64,000 bases of DNA, taken from positions 1-64,000 of the forward strand of contig CAMCYB010000004.1 of the NCBI GenBank assembly GCA_945883615.1. Direction: 5' to 3'. Below the pieces are notes generated by a model that did no database searches, was not told the DNA's origin, and saw only the letters and a list, made by a program, of their open reading frames with translations. A program made the translations under genes and the position numbers. Shown here piece by piece: positions 1-9,600 of this stretch. The first letter of the stretch is position 1. Every line of letters begins with the position of its first letter. The stretch is from Bordetella parapertussis. Lineage in GTDB: Bacteria; Pseudomonadota; Gammaproteobacteria; Burkholderiales; Burkholderiaceae_B.

Positions 1-116
1 CTTGGTTTAATAACCAAAGGCTACTGAGTCGTATCGGGTATATTACTCCTGCTGAGGCAGAAGAAAATTACCATAAGCAACAAAGCATTAAGGCTGTTGA
101 GTGCCAATCACTTTAA
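1..116 (+). CDS. IS3-family transposase OrfB, C-terminal end (partial at the window start)
   Basis: Reading from base 3 gives a short C-terminal tail beginning WFNNQRLLSRIGYITPAEAE and ending at the TAA at 114-116. The pattern W-(F/W)-N-x-x-R-L-x-x-x-x-G-Y-x-x-P-A-E is characteristic of the end of the DDE catalytic domain in IS3/IS150-type OrfB transposases. In the complete protein this domain catalyses cut-and-copy transposition through a circular intermediate. Only the last 37 residues are present, so the DDE triad cannot be examined and activity cannot be judged. The stop codon lies 33 bases inside the presumed right end, which is normal spacing for the family. Confidence 0.85.
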   Translation, partial: WFNNQRLLSRIGYITPAEAEENYHKQQSIKAVECQSL

Positions 117-149
117 CCAATCAACCTCCTCAAAACCCGGGGCAATTCA
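1..149 (+). mobile_element. Right end of an IS3-family insertion sequence (left part outside the window)
   Basis: The last codons of an IS3-type transposase are followed about 30 bases later by a terminal inverted-repeat-like end. Read from the outside in on the minus strand it is TGAATTGCCCCGGGTTTTG (131-149), which resembles the TGAnCTGCCCCGGGTTT ends of a group of IS3-family elements. The end is placed at 149 because CobW-like coding sequence begins directly after it. The left inverted repeat, OrfA and most of OrfB lie upstream of the window, so the target-site duplication cannot be checked here. Confidence 0.8.
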
Positions 150-408
150 ACTACCAGAAGACGAACTGGTCGTAGCAGAAGGTCAGTGTCTATGTTGCGC
201 ATTAAAGTCTCCTTTAGCTGATTTGTTACGACGTTTATTTATGGCTGTGTTGACCAAAAAAGAATCTAGTGTCACTAAGGTGTTTGTGGCAACATACTCA
301 AAAACACCAGATTGTTTAGTTAAAACTTTAAAACACGCCCCTTTTTTGGCACAAAGATACCGTTTTGGTGAGTATTTGTGCGCGAATGCAACGAATCAAA
401 CGGTTTAG
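150..408 (+). pseudogene. CobW/COG0523-family GTPase fragment, truncated by the IS insertion
   Basis: Directly after the IS end a reading frame continues with LPEDELVVAEGQCLCCALKS. This matches the segment of COG0523 metallochaperone GTPases that holds the metal-binding CxCC motif (here C-L-C-C, with Q where the family usually has G before it). The following residues resemble the helix and strand after that motif (LLRRLFMAVLTKKE, then a strand, then LKHAPFLAQRYRFGE). The Walker A part that should precede it is missing. The frame stops at 408, before the NKxD motif and the C-terminal domain. The usual 'ETSGLADP' segment is degenerate here (ATYSKTPD). These genes normally traffic zinc or another metal. 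I infer a non-functional remnant: interrupted by the IS on one side and eroded on the other. A start codon at 97 would lie inside the transposase gene and is not meaningful. Confidence 0.75.
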
Positions 409-702
409 TTTGTTGATTAACCCACCTTTCAGTTAAACTATATGTAATGGTGTGTTGTTGAAAGCTTAAACAAGTTTTCTACATGTTTTGATTGGTAATT
501 CACCGCCAAGCACTTTTGTTCGCGTTTTATAACTTTTTTATTGTTTTAATCACAATTAAGTTACGCGTTACAGATATCACCACATCGATCACATCGAAAA
601 TCTTTCCCTTGATTTTGCAGGGTTTTTCGTATGTGCTAATTAAAATTTAAATGTTTGAATTTAGTTCAGCTTTATCAATTTGCTGAGTCTAAACCTAAAC
701 GC
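409..702. other. Non-coding AT-rich gap between the CobW remnant and the tRNA terminator
   Basis: I see no supported gene in this stretch. It is AT-rich, with stop codons in all frames and no good hairpin plus T-run. A short local duplication related to 'atcacatcg' occurs near 575-597. It may be further decayed sequence from the region disturbed by the insertion sequence, but nothing in it can be recognised. Confidence 0.5.
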
Positions 703-730
703 AAAAAAGCCAACTGTTTAAAGTTGGCTT
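703..730 (-). terminator. Intrinsic terminator of the tRNA-fMet transcript
   Basis: Arms AGCCAACT (708-715) and AGTTGGCT (722-729) form a perfect 8-bp stem with a 6-nt loop. Read on the minus strand the stem is followed by six T residues (A-run 703-708 on the plus strand). It lies about 80 bases downstream of the tRNA 3' end, in the right orientation to end that transcript. Confidence 0.8.
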
Positions 731-810
731 AATTGGAACTCAAATTAATATTCAAGAATTTAGAGCTGACCGACAAAAATTAAATTACAAATTGACCGGT
801 TTAAAGAATT

Positions 811-887
<77 letters not shown>

Positions 888-899
888 CCTGAGTCAAAC

Positions 900-928
900 A
901 ATATAACAAATTTTTAGCATTCCAGCAA
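900..928 (-). promoter_or_regulatory. Sigma-70 promoter for tRNA-fMet
   Basis: On the minus strand a -35 box TTGCTG (928-923) and a -10 box TATATT (905-900) are separated by exactly 17 bases. The -10 box lies 12 bases from the tRNA 5' end at 887, which fits a short 5' leader. Confidence 0.65.
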
Positions 929-984
929 GTTGACCCAATTCAATAGCACACTCCTTTTTAAGTTACATAGGTATCAGTAAGTAG

Positions 985-1650
985 ATGACCCACGAACAAG
1001 ATGCAATAAAAATCATCGAAACCGCGCTTTTGTGCGCACCGACAGCCATGTCGGTTAATGCTCTTCATAAGCTCTTTGGCGAAGAAGAAGCCTCGACTGA
1101 ACAAATTAAAGTTTGGCTTGAGACCCTTCAATTAAGTTGGGTAGACCGAGGTCTTGAATTGGTTGAAGTGGCTTCGGGTTGGCGTTTTCAAAGCCGAGCT
1201 TCAATGCAGCGCTTTTTAGAAAGGCTCAATCCCGAACCTAGCCCAAAATATTCGCGTGCCGTACTTGAAACCCTTGCAATTATTGCTTGGAAACAACCTG
1301 TGACGCGAGGTGATATTGAAGATATTAGAGGCGTAACCGTTTCCACACAAATTATAAGAGCGTTAGAAGAACGCGGTTGGATAGAAGTCATTGGTCACCG
1401 AGATGGGCCAGGCCGACCGGGGCTCTTAGGAACGACTCGACAGTTTTTAGATGATCTAGGTCTTAACGCTTTAGATGAATTACCACCTGTCACAACACCA
1501 GAGGTTGAAGCCTCTGACGCATTATTGGGGTTCGCCAACGTACCTCAAGTTCAAGAAACCAACACCACAACAACCGAAAGTGAATTAGAGAGCCTTACGC
1601 TCGAAGAAAACTTGTCAGAACAATCAAAATTAGAAGATCGTCATTTATGA
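985..1650 (+). CDS. scpB: Segregation and condensation protein B (ScpB)
   Basis: ScpB is the winged-helix kite subunit that, with ScpA, regulates the SMC ATPase in bacterial chromosome condensation and segregation. The 221-residue protein has the two-winged-helix layout. The best family block is residues 89-150 ([20 protein letters not shown], then DIEDIRGV and GRPGLLGTT), followed by an acidic, low-complexity tail from about residue 165, as in other betaproteobacterial ScpBs. The ATG at 985 gives the normal N-terminus. Its TGA overlaps the rluB start as ATGA, so the two genes are probably translationally coupled; scpB next to rluB is a widespread arrangement. scpA is not in the window. Confidence 0.95.
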   Translation: MTHEQDAIKIIETALLCAPTAMSVNALHKLFGEEEASTEQIKVWLETLQLSWVDRGLELVEVASGWRFQSRASMQRFLERLNPEPSPKYSRAVLETLAIIAWKQPVTRGDIEDIRGVTVSTQIIRALEERGWIEVIGHRDGPGRPGLLGTTRQFLDDLGLNALDELPPVTTPEVEASDALLGFANVPQVQETNTTTTESELESLTLEENLSEQSKLEDRHL

Positions 1651-4238
1651 TTAAAAAAATACAAACAGGTTTAGAGGCAATTGAGTCCGTTCAAGCCTCA
1701 GAAACATTAGTCGTTAAAGCGGTTAAAAAAAGTTCAACACGGGTTAATAAAAGCAAACCAGCTGATTCTGCACCCGTTGAAACCAAAGTTTTAGCCACAC
1801 CTGTTATAAAACCAGCCGCGTCTGAGATGCTTGACAAAGCAAGTAAGCCTATCAAAACAGTCAAAACAGTTAAAACAGTTAAAGCAGTTAAAACAGTCAA
1901 AGCGGTAAAGCAAGTAACAGAGTCTGATAAGGCAACGGAAGCGGATAAAACAAGCATGGTGGCTAAGGTGGCTAAGGTGGCTAAGGTGGCTAAGGTGGCT
2001 AAGTTAGATGCAGAAGCCCCAGCACCTAAAGTAACCAAGGCATCAACCAAGGCATCAACCAAGGCATCAACCAAGGCAGTTAAATCTGTTGAAGGGCCCG
2101 TAAAAGCGCCTGTTAAAGCAAACAAGCCTGTTAAAGCTGATCAGGAAATAGTGAGTCTTATAACGCCTACTCCTAAAGCGGTGAAGTCCGCTAAGATTGC
2201 TAAAGTTGATCGCGAATCAAACGTGCCTGAAATATCCAAACCATCCAAACCATCCAAACCACCAAAAGTAGCCGCTTTAGATGTTCAGGTTGCTGTAGAA
2301 CCTGCTGTGAAGAAGCCCAGAAAGAGCCTTAAAAAAGAGGCCTCTCTTGAGTCGGTCGTTTCAAGTGATGATGCCAGTTTTAATATTTCAAGCGATCAAA
2401 CTAACGATCACGTTAACGTTCCCTCGAGCGCTGAGGCAAGCGGTGATGCGCAATTCGCAACCGCACCAGAGCTCAATTCAAGTGATTCAAAACAGCGTCA
2501 TCGACAACTGCGCACACCCTTTCGCCGTCGTCGTAATGATGGCGTTTCTAAGCCGCCTGGGCTTGACGTAAACGCTTCAAAGTCGTCCGATCAAACAACT
2601 GGTTTGCGCCAGACGACCGCTTTAGAAAAAAATGTGGGTGCTGTTGAACAAGTCAATATTGATGCGCAATCTGCTTCTGTCGAAGATGCTGACTTATCGT
2701 ACTTAAGTCAAACAGCGCGAACAGAGCAACGTTTAGGTAAGTATTTGCAAAGCGAATTACTGATGCCTAAGCTGCATAAATTATTGGCTGATGCGGGCAT
2801 TGGTTCCCGACGCGAAATGGAAGAACTTATTATTGCAGGTCGCGTGTCTGTAAACAGTGAACCTGCCCATATCGGAATGCGCGTTGGTGTCAACGATATT
2901 GTTAAAGTTAATGGCAAACCCATTGCGCGGCAATCAACTACCAAGCCCCCACGGCTCATTATTTATCACAAACCGGCTGGTGAAATTGTCAGCCACGATG
3001 ACCCCGATGGGCGCGTTAGTGTGTTCTCAAGGCTTCCAAGGTTAAAAGTTGGAAAATGGTTATCGGTTGGTCGGCTCGACTTAAATACCGAAGGCCTATT
3101 GATTTTGACCACATCAGGTGACTTGTCTAATCGATTACTTCATCCACGTTATGGCAATGAGCGTGAGTACGCCGTTCGCGTCTTAGGCGAAGTTACTGAT
3201 GATATGCGCAAGAAATTGTTAGAGGGCATACCGCTTGAAGATGGTATGGCTTGCTTTGGTGTCTTTGATTTCATTGGTGGCGAAGGCAGCAACCGTTGGT
3301 ACCGCATTACCCTGCAAGAAGGTCGTAATCGCGAAGTCAGACGCTTATTTGAGGCCGTTGGTCTAACTGTGAGTCGTTTAATTCGTACCCGTTTCGGTGA
3401 CATTGTTTTACCTTCAACGTTGCGCCGGGGTCGCTGGGAAGAGGTCGAGCCCAATTTGGTGTCCGCTTTAATGGTGCAGCTTGGGCTTTTGAAAGACGAA
3501 GATGAGCCGGTCGGTCGGGGCGGTAAACGCCTTGTACGTCAACCTATGAGTCATGACAGTGCTTTGCCACCAGGGTTTGGTACGCTTGAACGCAATGGTT
3601 CGCATGGCGCAAAAATGGGCCGTAAGGGCGTTGTGACCGGTGGTCGACCTCATGCCGGTGGTGCAGGTGGGTTTAATTCAGGTGGGTCTCAACCAGCTCG
3701 ATTAACAGTGGGTGGCGGTTTTGCAAATGGTCATCCGCAAAATAGTCGACCGAGTGCTTCACGTCCCGGTTCCTCAAGACCTGGCTCGCCACATAAGCCA
3801 AGTCAACCTGGGGTAGGGCATGCAAAACCATTTCATAAAGGCAAGCGCCCTTCAACGCGTGCATCATTTGAAGGAGGGTCTCCAAATGAACAAGCCCACG
3901 GTACGGATCAAAACTTAGCTACACAGCAAAATGATCGCCCTAAGTTTGATCCCAGGTCTAAGCCGCGTAAACCTCGACCACAAGGTGCGTCAGGGCCCTT
4001 TTCTGGTCCGGGTCAAGGCCCAACAAACGCTCCAAATAGAGGTGCAAATCCAGCGCGTCACGCGAGTAAGGGGCCTAGCAATGGTCCCAATAAAGGACCT
4101 AATAAAGGTCCCAATCGAAGTTCTAATCGCAGTTCGCAGCAAAGTAGCGGTGCAGGAAAGGGTCAAGCCCGAGGCGACGATTGGCAACCCAGTGGTGCCT
4201 CTGCTCATGAATCTCGCCTCGGTTTTTCAAAAAAATAG
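1647..4238 (+). CDS. rluB: Ribosomal large subunit pseudouridine synthase B (RluB) with long repetitive tails
   Basis: RluB converts U2605 of 23S rRNA to pseudouridine. The recognisable enzyme occupies the middle of an 863-residue protein: an S4 RNA-binding domain from about residue 373 (starting [12 protein letters not shown]), then an RsuA/RluB-type catalytic domain with the motif [11 protein letters not shown], Asp478 being the presumed catalytic aspartate, ending near residue 620. The first ~370 residues are Lys/Ala/Val/Thr-rich and built of short repeats (VAK, ASTK, TVK). The last ~240 are Gly/Pro/Asn/Arg/Ser-rich and strongly basic. E. coli RluB is about 290 residues, so about two thirds of this protein is extension; basic extensions are known in betaproteobacterial RluBs, but this one is very long. 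The tails probably bind RNA nonspecifically (inference). The start overlaps the scpB stop by 4 bases. Confidence 0.93.
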   Translation: MIKKIQTGLEAIESVQASETLVVKAVKKSSTRVNKSKPADSAPVETKVLATPVIKPAASEMLDKASKPIKTVKTVKTVKAVKTVKAVKQVTESDKATEADKTSMVAKVAKVAKVAKVAKLDAEAPAPKVTKASTKASTKASTKAVKSVEGPVKAPVKANKPVKADQEIVSLITPTPKAVKSAKIAKVDRESNVPEISKPSKPSKPPKVAALDVQVAVEPAVKKPRKSLKKEASLESVVSSDDASFNISSDQTNDHVNVPSSAEASGDAQFATAPELNSSDSKQRHRQLRTPFRRRRNDGVSKPPGLDVNASKSSDQTTGLRQTTALEKNVGAVEQVNIDAQSASVEDADLSYLSQTARTEQRLGKYLQSELLMPKLHKLLADAGIGSRREMEELIIAGRVSVNSEPAHIGMRVGVNDIVKVNGKPIARQSTTKPPRLIIYHKPAGEIVSHDDPDGRVSVFSRLPRLKVGKWLSVGRLDLNTEGLLILTTSGDLSNRLLHPRYGNEREYAVRVLGEVTDDMRKKLLEGIPLEDGMACFGVFDFIGGEGSNRWYRITLQEGRNREVRRLFEAVGLTVSRLIRTRFGDIVLPSTLRRGRWEEVEPNLVSALMVQLGLLKDEDEPVGRGGKRLVRQPMSHDSALPPGFGTLERNGSHGAKMGRKGVVTGGRPHAGGAGGFNSGGSQPARLTVGGGFANGHPQNSRPSASRPGSSRPGSPHKPSQPGVGHAKPFHKGKRPSTRASFEGGSPNEQAHGTDQNLATQQNDRPKFDPRSKPRKPRPQGASGPFSGPGQGPTNAPNRGANPARHASKGPSNGPNKGPNKGPNRSSNRSSQQSSGAGKGQARGDDWQPSGASAHESRLGFSKK
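1854..2078 (+). repeat. In-frame tandem repeats in the 5' part of rluB
   Basis: Three separate short arrays are visible. At about 1854-1910 there are degenerate 9-bp units encoding (T/A)VK. At 1959-2003 there are five perfect copies of the 9-mer GTGGCTAAG, encoding VAK. At 2034-2078 there are nearly four copies of the 12-mer ACCAAGGCATCA, encoding TKAS. All unit lengths are multiples of three, so copy-number change would lengthen or shorten the basic tail without a frameshift. A fourth small array, CCATCCAAA-type, follows near 2240-2265. Confidence 0.9.
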
Positions 4239-4309
4239 TTTGTCATGCTTCTCTCTGGTGCAACGGAAGTAAACGCCTTTAAATCAGAGAGAACACCGAC
4301 CAAATTTTG

Positions 4310-4347
4310 CTATTTTTATATTAAAAAGTTAATTGATATAAAAATAG
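4310..4347. repeat. Perfect 12-bp inverted repeat downstream of rluB
   Basis: CTATTTTTATAT (4310-4321) and ATATAAAAATAG (4336-4347) are perfect reverse complements separated by 14 bases. The stem is almost entirely A-T and there is no T-run after it, so a weak terminator or a DNA-binding site are both possible. Confidence 0.6.
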
Positions 4348-4445
4348 TCAACATTTTCTTCTGTGGTTTTGAGCTAACTGCCCGAAAGTACAGATTATTT
4401 TCGGCTTTGTGCTAAACTCTAGAGCTAATTTAGGTTTGGCATGAG

Positions 4446-4474
4446 TTACTTTTTATATGTGAACGTTTTATGAT
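4446..4474 (+). promoter_or_regulatory. Possible promoter for the rimP operon
   Basis: A good -10 box, TATGAT (4469-4474), is preceded at 17 bases by a poor -35 hexamer, TTACTT (4446-4451). It is the best candidate in the rluB-rimP gap and would give a leader of roughly 125 bases including the 18-bp repeats and the hairpin at 4577. Confidence 0.3.
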
Positions 4475-4513
4475 GTTGTAAAAAGATGTAACAAATAAAA
4501 AGATGTAATAAAT

Positions 4514-4562
4514 GCTTATTTAGCTAAAAATGCTTATTTAGCTAAAAACGCTTATTTAGCTA
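4514..4562 (+). repeat. Three tandem copies of an 18-bp unit in the rimP leader
   Basis: The unit GCTTATTTAGCTAAAAAT occurs at 4514-4531, again with one change at 4532-4549, and as a partial third copy at 4550-4562. Each copy contains TTTAGCTAAA, a palindrome, so the array can form several small alternative hairpins in RNA. It ends 14 bases before the terminator stem. Confidence 0.85.
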
Positions 4563-4576
4563 TATATTATTTACAT

Positions 4577-4600
4577 GGGCTGTTTCAGCCCTTTTTTTTT
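4577..4600 (+). terminator. Strong intrinsic terminator (attenuator-like) directly before rimP
   Basis: GGGCTG (4577-4582), loop TTT, CAGCCC (4586-4591) and nine T residues (4592-4600) form a textbook Rho-independent terminator. The T-run ends only six bases before the rimP ATG at 4607 and takes the place where a Shine-Dalgarno sequence would be. It either ends an upstream transcript or acts as an attenuator for the operon that encodes NusA, the factor that stimulates pausing and intrinsic termination. Confidence 0.85.
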
Positions 4601-4606
4601 GACGGT

Positions 4607-5095
4607 ATGGCAGATCTATTTACTTTAACGCAGCAAGCGCTTTCAGGTACTGACCTTGAGTTGGTTGATGTTGAACGCGCCCAATTGGGTGTTTTACGTA
4701 TAACAATTGATCACCCTCAAGGCGTTTTAATTGAACATTGTGAACAAGTTTCTCGTCAATTGACTCACCTTTTTGAGGTTGAAAATATTGATTATGGTCG
4801 GTTAGAGGTGGGTTCCCCTGGGGTTGATCGGCCTCTACGACAACCAGCCGATTATGTACGTTTTATGGGTGAGCGCATTGAGGTCAAACTTAAGCACCCC
4901 ATTGACAATCAAAAAGTATTTGTCGGTCTTTTAGGCCTGGCAACAGAAGGTACGGTGAACAGCGAAGGTGTACAACCCTTCACTGTCGAGTTTGAAGCTA
5001 AAAAGAATGATGTTCGTCTTGTTCCTTTCACGTTTAACGACGTCGATCGCGCCAAGTTGAGTCCCATTCTCGATTTCAAGGGTAAAAAGCGATGA
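4607..5095 (+). CDS. rimP: Ribosome maturation factor RimP
   Basis: RimP is needed for 30S subunit assembly. The 162-residue protein shows the family core: [11 protein letters not shown] and [10 protein letters not shown] in the N-terminal alpha/beta domain, the [18 protein letters not shown] segment, and [18 protein letters not shown], the most conserved block, followed by a C-terminal SH3-like barrel. The ATG at 4607 gives the usual betaproteobacterial N-terminus (MADLF...), but no Shine-Dalgarno sequence precedes it because a terminator T-run occupies that position. The stop overlaps the nusA start as ATGA. It is the first gene of rimP-nusA-infB-rbfA-truB. Confidence 0.95.
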   Translation: MADLFTLTQQALSGTDLELVDVERAQLGVLRITIDHPQGVLIEHCEQVSRQLTHLFEVENIDYGRLEVGSPGVDRPLRQPADYVRFMGERIEVKLKHPIDNQKVFVGLLGLATEGTVNSEGVQPFTVEFEAKKNDVRLVPFTFNDVDRAKLSPILDFKGKKR

Positions 5096-6573
5096 GTCGC
5101 GAAATTTTATTGTTAGTAGACGCACTGGCACGTGAGAAAAACGTCACACGTGAAGTCGTGTTTGATGCGCTTGAAGGCGCATTAGCCTCTGCCATGAAAA
5201 AACGTTTTCAAGAAAACGTTGATATTCGTGTCGCAGTTGACCGAACAACGGGTGTACACGAGGGCTTTCGTCGTTGGCTTGTGGTGCCTAATGAACTGGG
5301 CCTTCAAGAGCCTGATCAGCAAGAGTTGCTGTCTGATGCAACTGAGGTTGTTTCAGACATTGAGGTCGGCGAATACATCGAAGAGCCGCTTGAGCCAATT
5401 GAGTTTGGTCGTATCGGCGCACAAGCCGCCAAGCAAGCTATTTTGCAACGTATTCGTGATGCCGAGCGTGAGCAACTGCTCGCTGACTTTCTTGATCGGG
5501 GCGAGTCAATCATTGGCGGCACCGTCAAGCGTATGGACAAAGGCGATGCCATCATTGAAATTGGTAAAGTTGAAGCCCGCCTACCCCGTAGCGAAATGAT
5601 TCCTAAAGAGAATCTTCGCTTAGGTGATCGGGTACGGGCATGGGTATTGCGTATTGACCGTAATGCACGGGGCCAGCAAGTTATTTTGTCTCGCACAGCC
5701 CCTGAATTTATTAAAGAATTATTTGAAAACGAAGTGCCTGAAATTGAACAAGGGTTGCTTGAAATTAAAGGTGCCGCTCGTGATCCAGGCGTTCGAGCCA
5801 AAATAGCTGTGGTGACTTACGATAAGCGTATTGACCCCATTGGTACTTGCGTCGGTATGCGTGGTTCACGCGTAACAGCCGTTCGTAACGAGTTGGGCGG
5901 CGAGCAAGTTGATATTGTTCTCTGGTCTGAAGACCCAGCGCAATTTGTGATTGGCGCATTAGCACCTGCAAATATCGAGTCTATCGTTGTTGACGAAGAC
6001 CGAAACGCGATGGATGTCGTCGTTGACGAAGAAAACCTGCCCAAAGCAATTGGTGCTCGAGGTCAAAACGTACGTTTAGCGTCTGAGCTGACGGGCTGGC
6101 AAATCAACATCATGACGCCTGAAGAAAGTCAAAATCGTCAAGAGCAAGAGCGTCAAACCATACGTAATAACTTTATCGAAAAGCTTGATGTTGACCAAGA
6201 AGTAGCCGACATTTTGATCGACGAGGGTTTTACGGGTTTGGAAGAAATTGCTTACGTACCCATGCAAGAGCTCCTTGAGATTGAATCTTTCGATGAAGAA
6301 ACAATAAATGAGTTGCGTAACCGTGCTCGCACGGCCTTGCTCACAGACGCTATTGTTCAAGAAGAAAAAGTTGAAAATGGTCATAGCCTATTAGGGTTAA
6401 GTGGCATGACGCCTGAACTTGTATCAACTTTGAACGAGGCAGGTATTCAAACGCGTGACGATTTAGCTGAGTTAGCGACTGACGAGTTGGTTGAAATAAC
6501 CCAACTAGAAGAAAGCGAGGCAGCTCAGTTCATTACGCTTGCACGGGCTCATTGGTTTGAAGATCAAAGCTAA
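5092..6573 (+). CDS. nusA: Transcription termination/antitermination factor NusA
   Basis: NusA binds RNA polymerase and nascent RNA, enhances pausing and intrinsic termination and takes part in rRNA antitermination. The 493-residue protein has the full layout: N-terminal RNAP-binding domain (about 1-130), S1 domain (about 135-200, including [17 protein letters not shown]), KH1 ([20 protein letters not shown]) and KH2 ([20 protein letters not shown]), then two C-terminal helix-hairpin-helix acidic repeats from about residue 370. The length equals that of E. coli NusA. The start overlaps rimP by four bases. NusA represses its own operon by stimulating termination in B. subtilis, and the terminator at 4577-4600 would allow the same here (inference). 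Confidence 0.97.
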   Translation: MSREILLLVDALAREKNVTREVVFDALEGALASAMKKRFQENVDIRVAVDRTTGVHEGFRRWLVVPNELGLQEPDQQELLSDATEVVSDIEVGEYIEEPLEPIEFGRIGAQAAKQAILQRIRDAEREQLLADFLDRGESIIGGTVKRMDKGDAIIEIGKVEARLPRSEMIPKENLRLGDRVRAWVLRIDRNARGQQVILSRTAPEFIKELFENEVPEIEQGLLEIKGAARDPGVRAKIAVVTYDKRIDPIGTCVGMRGSRVTAVRNELGGEQVDIVLWSEDPAQFVIGALAPANIESIVVDEDRNAMDVVVDEENLPKAIGARGQNVRLASELTGWQINIMTPEESQNRQEQERQTIRNNFIEKLDVDQEVADILIDEGFTGLEEIAYVPMQELLEIESFDEETINELRNRARTALLTDAIVQEEKVENGHSLLGLSGMTPELVSTLNEAGIQTRDDLAELATDELVEITQLEESEAAQFITLARAHWFEDQS

Positions 6574-6649
6574 CGCTATTTGATGTTTCGCCTTTTTTAG
6601 TTGACCGTTTTGTTTATGCAGTGCCTGTACACAGGTAAGAGAGAGTCTA

Positions 6650-9600
6650 ATGTCGAGTAACACTGTTGCCCAGTTTGCAACTGAATTAAAAATGCAAGCA
6701 GAACTTCTGCTTGAACAGTTGCGTTCAGCGGGCGTGCAAGTCACAACCACTGCTGATGTCGTCAACGAGAGCGATAAAAATCGCCTTCTTGAATCGTTAA
6801 GACGCTCTCACGGCGCAACTGAGGGTAAAAAAATCACCCTTACGCGTCGCCAAACGTCTGAAATTCGTCAAGCTGATGGTGCCGGGCGTTCACGCACGAT
6901 TCAAGTTGAAGTTAGAAAAAAACGCGTATTCGTCAAACGTGATGTACCTGATTCTAACGAACCCATCACTCAGGCTACAGACGATTTGTTGCCAGGAAAA
7001 TTGACGGATCAAGTCGATAGCCACGAACTCAATGTTTCAGCAAACTCTGATGCGTCTTTAACCGTTCAGCAATCTAAGGTTGATCAAATAGTTGATCAAA
7101 ACCAAAACGAATCTCAAGAGCTGTCCGGTCAAGTTAGTCAGACTGAATCTAAAGATGAAGGGGTTTTAACTCAAGTTGTTGTGTCAGCTGTCGAGGTTCC
7201 AGTTCCGACTTTAGACAATGCTCAGTCAGCATCCGTTGCGACTCAAAATTCTGAAGAACCGCATGCAACGCAGGTCGTTGAGGAAGCAAGAACATCTACC
7301 CAGCAAGATTTAAACAACGCGACTCAATCTAAATCAAAAGCTGTTGATACAGACTTGGTTTCTGATACGCCAGCTGTTAAGGTTGCGAGCCCAACAGAGC
7401 CTACAAAAATTGAAGGCTCAGCTGATGCAAAAACCAAATCTGAAATAACTACTGAAACCACCCAAGCCCCTGTTAAAAAACAGACCCGTGGTCGTGCACC
7501 CACTGCACCAATTGTTGCCCCCGTTGTATCGTCTGAAGCCCGCGACGAAGCCCGTCGCAAGTCTGAAGTTGAAGCCGCTGCTCTGCGCGATATGCTTAAT
7601 CGCCCTAAAAAGGTAGTTAAAGCACCTGAAGTCGAAGCGCCTGTATTAAAAGGTACGCTCCACAAGCCTACAGCTCCTGTTAAAGGTGCGAAAAAAGAAG
7701 CGGCTGAGGCGGGTAAAAAGACAGTTAAGGCAGGCGAGTTGTCATCAACTTGGCCAGATGACGCACGAAAAAAACCAGCAGGTAAAGGTGGTGCAACACC
7801 AGCGGGTCGTGATGGCTGGCGCAGTTCAGGTAAGTCTGGTCGTTCAGGTGGTCGTCGGGGTCGTGGTCAAGAAGAGGTCGCACGCGAAGTCGCTCCCGTC
7901 GAGTTTATTGCACGTGAAATTCATGTGCCCGAGACCATTTCAGTGGCTGACTTAGCCCATAAAATGTCTGTTAAGGCAGCTGAAGTTATTAAGCATTTGA
8001 TGAAAATGGGTCAAATGGTCACGATCAATCAGGTGCTCGATCAAGAAACGGCAATGATTATGGTCGAAGAGTTGGGTCACACAGCGATTGCGGCCAAACT
8101 TGATGACCCCGAAGCATTCCTTGATTTCCCTGTTATGGAAACAGACGCTGAGCTCATTGCTCGCGCCCCAGTTGTGACCGTTATGGGTCACGTTGATCAC
8201 GGTAAAACGTCCTTACTTGACTACATTCGTCGTGCCAAAGTGGCATCCGGTGAGGCGGGCGGTATTACCCAACATATTGGCGCGTATCACGTTAAAACAG
8301 ATCGCGGTATGGTGACCTTTTTAGATACACCCGGTCACGAGGCTTTTACGGCAATGCGAGCTCGCGGTGCAAAAGCCACTGATATTGTTATTTTGGTGGT
8401 GGCGGCTGACGACGGCGTCATGCCCCAAACTAAAGAAGCTATTCATCATGCCAGAGCGGCAGGTGTACCTTTAGTGGTTGCCGTGAACAAAATTGACAAG
8501 CCCGATGCCAACTCAGAGCGCGTCAAGCAAGAGCTTGTGGTTGAGCAAGTCGTGCCTGAAGAGTACGGTGGTGACGTTCCGTTCGTGTCGGTCTCGGCTA
8601 AAACGGGTCAAGGTATTGATGATTTGCTTGAAAACGTATTATTGCAAGCCGAAATTTTAGAACTTAAAGCACCTGTAAAGAGCTTAGCAAAAGGTATTGT
8701 GATCGAAGCCCGACTTGACAAAGGTCGCGGCCCAGTCGCAACAATCTTGGTGCAAAGTGGCACCTTGAATCGGGGTGATGTGGTGCTGGCGGGTTCAAGC
8801 TATGGCCGTGTTCGTGCCATGCTTGATGAAAATGGTAAACCGATCCAAAGTGCGGGTCCTTCAATTCCGGTTGAAATTCAAGGCTTGACTGAAGTGCCTG
8901 CTGCAGGCGATGAAATTATGTGTATGGTTGACGAACGCAAAGCACGAGAAATTGCGTTGTTCCGTCAAGGTAAATTCCGTGACGTCAAATTAGCGCGTCA
9001 ACAGGCCGCTAAGCTTGAGGGTATGTTTGATCCGTTGGTTGAAGGTTCACAAACGCTTCAACTTATTGTTAAAACCGACGTTCAAGGTTCGCAAGAAGCG
9101 TTGGTCGCTGCAATGCTTAAACTCTCAACCGATGAAGTGCGTGTTCAAGTTGTGCATGCAGCTGTGGGCGGAATTTCTGAAAGTGATGTTAATTTAGCGA
9201 TTGCAGCCGGTGCGGTCATCATCGGCTTTAATGTTCGCGCCGATCAAGCCACTCGTAAATTGGCTGAATCAAATGGTGTTGATGTTCGTTACTACAACAT
9301 TATTTATGAGGCAGTTGATGAAGTCAAAGCGGCAATGTCTGGCATGCTTACCCCAGAGCGTCGTGAAGAAACGCTTGGTCTGGTTGATATTCGTGAGGTC
9401 TATACGATTTCACGTATTGGTACGGTAGCGGGTTGTATGGTGCTTGAAGGTTTGGTTCGTCGCGATGCCCAAGTTCGATTGCTGCGCGATAACGTCGTGA
9501 CCTGGACAGGCCATATTGACTCTTTACGCCGCTTTAAAGACGATGCCCGTGAAGTTAAAGCCGGCTTTGATTGCGGCATTACACTGAAAGGTAATAATGA

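Larger units (their letters stand above)
4239..4576. other. Non-coding gap between rluB and rimP
   Basis: No gene is supported here. The stretch holds a perfect 12-bp inverted repeat (4310-4347), a possible promoter (4446-4474) and three 18-bp tandem repeats (4514-4562), and runs into the terminator at 4577-4600. It is therefore most likely the rluB 3' region plus the promoter and leader of the rimP operon. Confidence 0.6.

Noticed and set aside
97..408. Open reading frame with a TTG start, apparently a 103-residue protein
   Set aside because: Its first 17 codons are read from the transposase gene and IS end in a different frame. Only the part after 149 has family similarity, so it is treated as a CobW-like pseudogene.
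1691..2125. 144-codon open frame on the minus strand inside rluB, rich in Ala/Leu/Thr
   Set aside because: It is the antisense of the short-unit repeats, whose period of three keeps any frame open. No start signals and no family resemblance.
5316..5801. 161-codon open frame antisense to nusA
   Set aside because: The opposite strand encodes conserved NusA S1/KH sequence. The antisense product has arginine/serine-rich, shadow-like composition.
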